NCBI GenBank assembly: GCA_025435355.1
Contig: JANJFQ010000007.1
Location: 1 to 35,682 of the forward strand
DNA from: Candidatus Methanophagales archaeon
Lineage (GTDB): Archaea > Halobacteriota > Syntropharchaeia > Alkanophagales > Methanospirareceae
Length of the DNA stretch: 35,682 nt
Direction of reading: 5' to 3'
Shown: positions 29,086 through 35,682 of the stretch, one piece after another
How positions within the stretch are numbered: position 1 is the first letter of the stretch
Layout: each line of letters opens with the position of its first letter
Program-made: the position numbers and the translations under genes
Notes under the pieces: generated by a model
Database searches by the model: none
Told to the model about the DNA's origin: nothing
The model's input: the letters and a program-made list of their open reading frames with translations, nothing else

Positions 29086-29362
29086 CATCACCTCCTTTTT
29101 ATAACCCCTCTTCTTCTTTCACCTTCGTCCCATATCGCATTACGCAAGAGGCGCCATACACCCATCTCTACCCTCTTAGCCATTCCTTTCTTACCGCCTA
29201 TTTTTCCCACCTTCATCTTAACTCTATGTGAATTATTAACAAACTTTTATCATAATTAATAAAAAGATTTTCGGTTTTTGCATTATAAAGGAAAATTTAT
29301 GTTATATGGTGCTATTTTACTCTATCTTTTCTTAAATATGTTCCCAGAACCAACATCCAGAA
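29086..29362 (-). promoter_or_regulatory. Upstream/leader region of PBP-B, direct repeat of 25970..26252
   Basis: Same aligned blocks as the PBP-C upstream region. Confidence 0.7.
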
Positions 29363-29537
29363 CCGTATACGCTGGATTCAACATGATTTTCGCTATTTAT
29401 CTTTCAGCACGTTCTCTATTCTGCATCATGGACTCATTAAACCGCTTTGCTCTCTTGTCCCAGAAACTACCCGCAGGGGCTTATCGAGTTCGAGAGTTCT
29501 CCGCCATAGAGAACTCGATCTCATCGTCTTCCACAAC
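29345..29537 (-). pseudogene. SAM-methyltransferase relic (N-terminal and motif I part)
   Basis: Reverse-strand reading FWDKRAKRFNESMMQNRERAER*IAKIMLNPAYTVLDVGSGN matches FWDERVDWFEELVQQSDRAGMIMSRLKIEPDYRVLDIGAGPG. Confidence 0.65.
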
Positions 29538-29597
29538 TCATTTTATTTCCGCCCTTTTTGTTCCTGTTTCAGTTATCAGCTCGCTGCTCGATGTCAT
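29538..29597 (-). repeat. fecC 5'-end relic forming a 19-codon ORF (copy after PBP-A)
   Basis: MTSSSELITETGTKRAEIK*; preceded by GGTGAATAAA. Confidence 0.75.
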
Positions 29598-29607
29598 TTT
29601 ATTCACC

Positions 29608-30864
29608 TCAAATCGGTTCTTCAGGATACACAAACACACCTTTCTTATCCAGATCAATATCCATCCCTTGGAATTCCGTCAGATATTCTTGATGGAGCAC
29701 CTTTGGGTCTAAGTCCTCAAACAGTTCTGGATGCTTTTTATGATTGAACCATTTTGCCTGATATGCACGTTGAAGGAAGTGCCTGCATCCGCTACCTGGC
29801 ATGAAAGCCAGCGTACGAGTGGTCATTATGTAAACTCGCCCCTCTATTACTGCGGTCACATTCTGCAATTCAGCTCTGTTCATAATCTCGTCTCTCACTT
29901 CCTCTAACGATGCGGTATCATCCGCGTCCAGCTCATAACCACCAGCCAGTGCAAAACGTCCACCTGCACCACGCGCACCCCAGATCGCTTTGACTATAAT
30001 ATCTGGGTTTAGCTTTGCCACTACTTCTTTATCTATCATACCTTCCATATCTGGAAAGATGTCCATGCCGCCTGTCTCTTCAACGTATGAATATGTACCT
30101 CTAACAGTGTAGGGGTCCGCGGACTCGAAGTACACCGTTGGTTTATCTTCTGGTGGAATTCCCGCTACGGTATCTTCAATTGGATTAACTATTCCATTAT
30201 AGAAATTGATAAGTGCTTCAGCTTCTTCCTCTTTTCCCAAAATATGTCCTATCTTTTCCACTTCCTCTAAGTAAATATCTGCCTGATTGGTATTGAAACG
30301 GAGCACCGTAACGCCCGCCGATACTAACACATCCTGGACTGGATCAAGTGCAACGGCCCTTCCCGTAGAACTGGAATGTAAAATAACAGCATCTGGATGC
30401 CGATTTAATATCGCTTCAACATCAGGATCCCACATAGTTCCAATAACGGGTATCTCATCAAACTCTGATAAGAACACCGACTCCGAAACACTTCCGACAG
30501 CAACTATTATATTTTTTGCCTTAAGTGATCTTAACGTTTCAACATTCCCCGTGTAAGGGCAAACAATTCTTTCTATTGGCCGATAGATTGTTACACTTCT
30601 CCCTCCGGTATCGATTACCGTCTTTGGCTTCGCACCCCAGTATGCATATACGTACGCCGCATCACTCACATCATCTAAAGTATAAGCTCCTCCTTCATCA
30701 AGCATATACGGAAGAATTGCATCCACGAGCTCATTCTTTGTTAGTTCGTTATCTCCATCATCACATGGTATTCCCGCTTGCTGTGCACCTGCGGGCGTAA
30801 CCGCCAACGGCACCGAAAATGCAAGCAGCACCAATACCAACACACAAGATATTATCTTTTTCAT
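29608..30864 (-). CDS. FecB-like substrate-binding protein with N-terminal EF-hand/dockerin-like segment (PBP-A)
   Basis: ORF track 29608..30981; start at 30864 (MKKIISCVLVLVLLAFSVPLAVTPAGAQQAG, preceded by GGTGAAAGAAGA) preferred because the upstream part aligns with the non-coding leaders of paralogs. Confidence 0.85.
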   Translation of the reverse strand: MKKIISCVLVLVLLAFSVPLAVTPAGAQQAGIPCDDGDNELTKNELVDAILPYMLDEGGAYTLDDVSDAAYVYAYWGAKPKTVIDTGGRSVTIYRPIERIVCPYTGNVETLRSLKAKNIIVAVGSVSESVFLSEFDEIPVIGTMWDPDVEAILNRHPDAVILHSSSTGRAVALDPVQDVLVSAGVTVLRFNTNQADIYLEEVEKIGHILGKEEEAEALINFYNGIVNPIEDTVAGIPPEDKPTVYFESADPYTVRGTYSYVEETGGMDIFPDMEGMIDKEVVAKLNPDIIVKAIWGARGAGGRFALAGGYELDADDTASLEEVRDEIMNRAELQNVTAVIEGRVYIMTTRTLAFMPGSGCRHFLQRAYQAKWFNHKKHPELFEDLDPKVLHQEYLTEFQGMDIDLDKKGVFVYPEEPI

Positions 30865-31044
30865 TCTTCTTTCACCTTCCCGTTTTACCGCTTCGCCCCT
30901 CTCGGAACTGCACCACGTAAGGGGCGTCGTTACCAATTTCATGCTTTTTACTTTCTTTTTCATACCTTTGCTTTTTTTCATCCCTAGAAATAATACATTA
31001 AATTTCTAATGTTGACGTTACTTTTAAGTTTTTCTATTTTTTTC

Positions 31045-31119
31045 TTATTTTTCGTATTGCGCTTTTAGTTCCCCGCTCTTTGTTCCTGTTCCTGATATGG
31101 TCTCAGTGCTTGATTTCAC
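31045..31119 (-). repeat. Diverged fecC 5'-end relic after cobN paralog 2
   Basis: GTG-start VKSSTETISGTGTKSGELKAQYEK*, alignable with MTSSSEAITEIGTKRAEIKEQYKK. Confidence 0.5.
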
Positions 31120-31152
31120 GCTTTCAACTCGGTTCCAGATAGATTTAACTAC

Positions 31153-34100
31153 TCATAACGATTCTTCTATCTCACCTTCAAGTTCTAAATATGCTCTTCT
31201 CACTTTCTCCATTTCCTCTTCTGTTGCCTTCCAGTATCCTCTCTTTTCGGCTTCAAACAGCTTTTCCAATATTTCTGCGGCTGCGAATTTGTTGTTCTCT
31301 TCCAATCTTCTCCTCATTTTCTCGTCGAAAACAAAACGTTCTGCAATAGAAGACCATATCCAGTTAGGAACGGCATTTGTGGTGGCTGCCAAGCCCAACG
31401 TATTCTCTACACGGTCTGCAATTTGCTGTGCTCCATGATAGTCATGTTCCAGCATTCCGTCTATCCATTTCGGATTCAGCAACCTTGTCCTTGTCCCTCT
31501 TACTATAACGTCTCCAACGTCTTCGGTTTTTATCACCTCTTTTGTGGTATCAGTGACCATCATTGCCGCTTTTTCGCCTTTAACCGTTTCTACCGCCTTT
31601 GATAGCCCACCAAAGAACTCGTAGTAATGGTCGAGGTCAACTATTTCATAGTCATGTGAATCTCTGACTTGCGACACCAACTCTATTTTTGCGAGATTTT
31701 CTCTGAATAACGAATCTCTTTTCTGTGCATGAATATTTTCCACGTATAAATGGCTCATAGACTGGATATAGACTTCTGCAAGGTCTTTTTCCTCTTTCCA
31801 GATGGAGTCCTCGACTAATGGAAGCATTCTTGTGCCATACTCCCCGGCTTTAGGACCGTATATTCTTCCGCATGCAATTTTAGTTCCAGTTTTTTCGTCT
31901 ATCGCACCTTTTTCAATCTCCGTTTTTAGCATTTCCAGGTTTTCAAGCGAGTGTTTCCTGACAAAATTCAGGTCTATTGGTTCATCGAGACTTGCCGTGA
32001 GCGTAAATGCTTGATTCAGCAGTTGAATGAGGTTTGGGAACATGTCACGGAAGAAGCCGCAGATATTGATTAGACAGTCAATTCTTGGTCTTCCAAGTTC
32101 CTCTAAAGGTATGACTTCCAATTCAGGATACCATGAACCCTTTTCTTTAATGAGTTTCACACCTAAATAATGAAGAATCTGTCCTATGGACTCCCCACCT
32201 GTTTTTGTCGTTTCAAATCCCCATAGCACGATACCAACACTTTCAGGATATTTGCCATCCTTTCCTAAGTATCTCTTTATCGTATTCTCTGCTATTTCAG
32301 CTCCTCTTTCTGAGGCTGTCGAAGTTGGTATTCTATTAGGGTCAAATTGATTAATATTTCTCCCGGTAGGAAGAACTTCTGGTGTCCTTACTACATCCCC
32401 ACCAAGACCTGGTTCGATAAACTCCGTATTCAAGCCACGCAAGCAACTTTCCAGCTCATTAGAATTATCCGCATAATTCGCTGCCACTTCTATTCCAAAC
32501 GCTAAAGTCTTATTCAAATCCTTTCTGTGCTTACTATCTGCGTTGCTATTCTTGACTGCACTTTTAACCGATTCCTCAACACAACAATCTACAAGGTCTG
32601 CACATTTATTGTCTATGTTATCCAACTGCGAAGCATATTTGTCTTTGTTCCTCAATGCTAAGTCGTAATCAATACCCAGTGATTCTGCTAATATTCGGTT
32701 TATAGATTTTATGCCCTCTCGGTCATACCTCAGTATAAATTCGGTAAATTTCTTGAGGTCCTCTTTATCATATCGCTGCCCAACTATGTGGAGTCCTTTT
32801 GGTATGATGCTTCTTTTCATCTCATAGAGCTCTTCATGAATCTTCTCGATACTGTCACCCTCAAATTTCAATTCCTTTGCCTTCTCCAAGATTTTCTCGT
32901 TCACTTTCTCGCTTCTCAACCGGTCTTCCAGCATGGCTTCGTGATATTCATCAATCAAATCCTGTAGCTCTACATAGTCCTCATACAGGTCTGAAGTGGT
33001 GTAAGGTGGGGAATTATAGCTTATCATCGTGCCATAAAGTCGCCTCTTTGCTATTGTTGATTCCGACGTGTTCAACACGTGGTAAATGTAAAGATGCGGC
33101 ATATTACCAATCAAGATGTCCGGGAAACAACAGGAGCTCATTCCCACTTCCTTACCCTTCATAAATTCTGCCAGACCGTGAGTTCCAACGTGAAACACTG
33201 CATCTGCGCCCCATACTTCCTGCAACCAGAAATAGAATGCGAGATATTGATGATGAGGCGGTTTTGTTTTGTCGTGTGCGGCTTTAGCTAAGTCAGATTC
33301 ATCAAGCGGAGGTCTTGCTGGTTGAATTCCAACGAATACGTTGCCGAGTTCAATCCCGGGTATCAGGAGTGTGTTATCAACGGTCATTACATTTCCCGGA
33401 GGTTCTCCCCAATCCGCTATAACATCGTTTTGCACCTCCTCAGGTAGTGCGTGAAAAAAATCAAGATAATCCGCCATATCAATAGAATAGCAATTTTTTA
33501 GCGTTTTATCCTCCCAGAACCATGTTCCAGAGTTTACAATTGCCCTCTCCTCAAATAAATCGTATAATTCTTTCTCCGGAAGCTCTACCTTATATCCACT
33601 CTCTTTTAAACGTTCTAACAAACGTTTCACGGATTGAAAAACGTCAAGATAAGCCGCTTTTCCTATATTCTCCTCGCCTGGTGGATAGTTGTAGATTATA
33701 ATAGCAAGCTTCTTTTCGTTATTTTGCATCTCCTTCAATTTCAGCCAATTTCTTAGCCTGCCTGCAATGCGTTCAACGCGGTCGTCAATTGGTGCGATTT
33801 CTTTTGCTTCCATCTCCCCAACCATTATATCCTGCATTCCACAGGAAGGTATGGGCTCAATGCATCCATCGAGTTCTGGCCAGACCACAGCAGCAATAAT
33901 CTCGATTGACGAAAGACCTGTTGGCGATGCGTTCCATTTTTCCACCTCTCGCATGAGCATAGGTGCGGGAGCGAAAATAGGCACGTTCAACTCTTTCAGT
34001 AATTCCGCAGTCAAAGCAGGGTTTCCACCAAGAGGACCGCCGTTTATCCTGAACCACATCAAATTTATTACCGCGTCAACGAGGGGTTTACCATTTCTGA

Positions 34101-34917
34101 AAAAATAGCGTTTTATCGCTCTCAAGTTATGAACGCCATTGGCATAAACAGGAATGATGTTAAATTCCTTAAGCTCGTTTATGAAAGCCCTCACGGTTGA
34201 TACACTCTGGCCAAAGTGCATCCCGCCGTAGAAAAGAATGCCAATCACTGGACGCATTTCCTCAAAATCTGATGCCTCCATGAACTCTTCTAAGTCCGTG
34301 AAATGCCCATAAAGAGGATGGTAGATGCCGTATTCCGGGAATTCAACTGGTTCTTTTGCCTTTGGCAGTTCGTATTCAAAGTATTCGCGGAGAAGAAGCA
34401 GGAACAGATTATAATAATTCTCCTTGCCTCCGTATCTCCAGTATTTGGTTATCCTAATATAATTTCTCGCATCCTTTATGGATTTGATTGGTAAGACCTT
34501 TCCTGCCGTCTCCACCATATTTTGAGCTCGCTCTATCTTTTGCCACAGTTCTTCGGGATTGTCCACTTCTGTGGAAGAACTTATTCGAGATGCAATTTTC
34601 GTACCTGAGAAAGAGCCTAACCTTGTTATCTCCATTAGCTTACTCATGGGACCTACAAGGTTTAAGACGATGTTTTTCGCATCTTTTAACGCATCGTAAG
34701 CGATTTCACTTGACCGCCCTCCACCTCTTATGTCAATCAAAACGGTGTCTGAACTTCGCAAATCATTTTTTACGATTTCACTGTCAACTTCTTCTTCATC
34801 TATCTGGTTAGGATAGTATATTTTAAAATCCACGTCTAATTCAAAGTCTTTGTTTAGTTCATTCATTGCCTCCGCGAGTGCTGGAGTTGGAACCGTCGAG
34901 ATGCAGGTGATTTTCAT
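31153..34917 (-). CDS. cobN: CobN/BchH-family chelatase large subunit (paralog 2)
   Basis: 1254 aa; HVGTHGLAEFMKGKEVGMSSCCFPDILIGNMPHLYIYHVLNTSESTIAKRRLYGTMI, LLNPKWIDGMLEHDYHGAQQI. Confidence 0.93.
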   Translation of the reverse strand: MKITCISTVPTPALAEAMNELNKDFELDVDFKIYYPNQIDEEEVDSEIVKNDLRSSDTVLIDIRGGGRSSEIAYDALKDAKNIVLNLVGPMSKLMEITRLGSFSGTKIASRISSSTEVDNPEELWQKIERAQNMVETAGKVLPIKSIKDARNYIRITKYWRYGGKENYYNLFLLLLREYFEYELPKAKEPVEFPEYGIYHPLYGHFTDLEEFMEASDFEEMRPVIGILFYGGMHFGQSVSTVRAFINELKEFNIIPVYANGVHNLRAIKRYFFRNGKPLVDAVINLMWFRINGGPLGGNPALTAELLKELNVPIFAPAPMLMREVEKWNASPTGLSSIEIIAAVVWPELDGCIEPIPSCGMQDIMVGEMEAKEIAPIDDRVERIAGRLRNWLKLKEMQNNEKKLAIIIYNYPPGEENIGKAAYLDVFQSVKRLLERLKESGYKVELPEKELYDLFEERAIVNSGTWFWEDKTLKNCYSIDMADYLDFFHALPEEVQNDVIADWGEPPGNVMTVDNTLLIPGIELGNVFVGIQPARPPLDESDLAKAAHDKTKPPHHQYLAFYFWLQEVWGADAVFHVGTHGLAEFMKGKEVGMSSCCFPDILIGNMPHLYIYHVLNTSESTIAKRRLYGTMISYNSPPYTTSDLYEDYVELQDLIDEYHEAMLEDRLRSEKVNEKILEKAKELKFEGDSIEKIHEELYEMKRSIIPKGLHIVGQRYDKEDLKKFTEFILRYDREGIKSINRILAESLGIDYDLALRNKDKYASQLDNIDNKCADLVDCCVEESVKSAVKNSNADSKHRKDLNKTLAFGIEVAANYADNSNELESCLRGLNTEFIEPGLGGDVVRTPEVLPTGRNINQFDPNRIPTSTASERGAEIAENTIKRYLGKDGKYPESVGIVLWGFETTKTGGESIGQILHYLGVKLIKEKGSWYPELEVIPLEELGRPRIDCLINICGFFRDMFPNLIQLLNQAFTLTASLDEPIDLNFVRKHSLENLEMLKTEIEKGAIDEKTGTKIACGRIYGPKAGEYGTRMLPLVEDSIWKEEKDLAEVYIQSMSHLYVENIHAQKRDSLFRENLAKIELVSQVRDSHDYEIVDLDHYYEFFGGLSKAVETVKGEKAAMMVTDTTKEVIKTEDVGDVIVRGTRTRLLNPKWIDGMLEHDYHGAQQIADRVENTLGLAATTNAVPNWIWSSIAERFVFDEKMRRRLEENNKFAAAEILEKLFEAEKRGYWKATEEEMEKVRRAYLELEGEIEESL

Positions 34918-34952
34918 TTTTTTCTTCTCCTATTTTCAAAAAAAGGGAAGTT

Positions 34953-35682
34953 TTAACTCCCCTCAAACCTTATTGCCGGAATCCAATTGTTGTACACCTT
35001 CCCATTTGAGTCTATGAACTCTTGGCATTTTATTGTTCCACCATCAGCATCTAATTCATCAGTATGATGAATCTGCGGATAAGAGCCTGTTTTAATGGTG
35101 TAGTTGTAAGTCATACCTGCTTCCAGGGTGAACGGTTCATCAAAAGTGATAGTATGCCAATCGTGTGCATAGCCATTCCAAGAGCCACTCACGTCCCACC
35201 CAGTAGCATTCCAAATCTTTACATATTCCGAATGCCCACCAGTTCCCTCGCAAGCATAAGTATACATTCTTTCTACTACGATGGGACGTGTTACCTCCAA
35301 TGTCCCATTGTGAACACCAGAAATGCTGGGGTAGGGGTTAACTGGAGCGCAGGTATCAAAAAAGAAGCCTGTTTGGACTATAACGACCATTGCATTTGCT
35401 CCAGGAAGTACGCCAAAAGGTGTTTGTGCAAGCACTCTACCGGAAATAGAAGCACTGCCAAGTAAACCGCTTGGGTCAACAGTTGCATTCAATATCTCGT
35501 TTACTGCCTCTTCCCCGGCTGTGGTTAGCCATATATCGGTATCGGTAAGTAAATCTCCCTTTCCAATAGTGGTATTTACACTCCCCATCGTCCAGCCTAC
35601 TGGAGAAGATAGTACTGCTGTTATGGCGTAATTTCCAGCAGTGAGGTTAGAGAACGTATAATTCCCATTGCTATCAGCGGTT
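34953..35682 (-). CDS. Large extracellular/surface protein, C-terminal part (runs off window end)
   Basis: ORF 34953..35588 extends in frame to the window edge (TADSNGNYTFSNLTAGNYAITAVLSSPVGWTMGSVNTTIG); SdrD_B/carboxypeptidase-regulatory-like repeat, Thr/Asn-rich. Confidence 0.7.
   Translation of the reverse strand, partial: TADSNGNYTFSNLTAGNYAITAVLSSPVGWTMGSVNTTIGKGDLLTDTDIWLTTAGEEAVNEILNATVDPSGLLGSASISGRVLAQTPFGVLPGANAMVVIVQTGFFFDTCAPVNPYPSISGVHNGTLEVTRPIVVERMYTYACEGTGGHSEYVKIWNATGWDVSGSWNGYAHDWHTITFDEPFTLEAGMTYNYTIKTGSYPQIHHTDELDADGGTIKCQEFIDSNGKVYNNWIPAIRFEGS

Noticed and set aside
30865-30981. 39-residue N-terminal extension of PBP-A in the ORF track
   Set aside because: Basic, non-signal sequence that aligns with the non-coding leaders of PBP-B and PBP-C; the true signal peptide begins at 30864.

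Overview
The window is an archaeal-looking gene cluster, possibly from a methanogen/ANME-type Euryarchaeote (lineage is inference only). Almost all genes are on the minus strand and suggest metallo-tetrapyrrole chemistry and transport: a fused ChlI/ChlD-type chelatase motor, two divergent CobN/BchH-type large chelatase subunits, three NifH-like reductases, two nitrogenase-like D/K heterodimer modules, a SAM methyltransferase, an FMN-binding-type protein, and a FecCDE/BtuCD-type importer. There is no nifB/E/N, so this is not a nitrogen-fixation locus. Two convergent ABC-2 transporter pairs sit inside the cluster. The importer is followed by a tandem array of four FecB-like binding proteins, each with an N-terminal acidic EF-hand/dockerin-like segment; one is frameshifted. 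Reading between these genes shows repeated short relics of the fecC 5' end and of the SAM-methyltransferase gene. This suggests that an ancestral [binding protein-fecC-fecE-methyltransferase] unit was tandemly amplified and then collapsed to the binding proteins. A RHH/PIN toxin-antitoxin pair is inserted in the array on the opposite strand. The strongest candidate for an undescribed system is the two-module nitrogenase-like reductase plus two-CobN locus, which resembles in gene logic (chelatase, methyltransferase, two DPOR/COR-type reductases) a chlorophyll- or F430-type pathway making or salvaging an unknown reduced metallo-tetrapyrrole.
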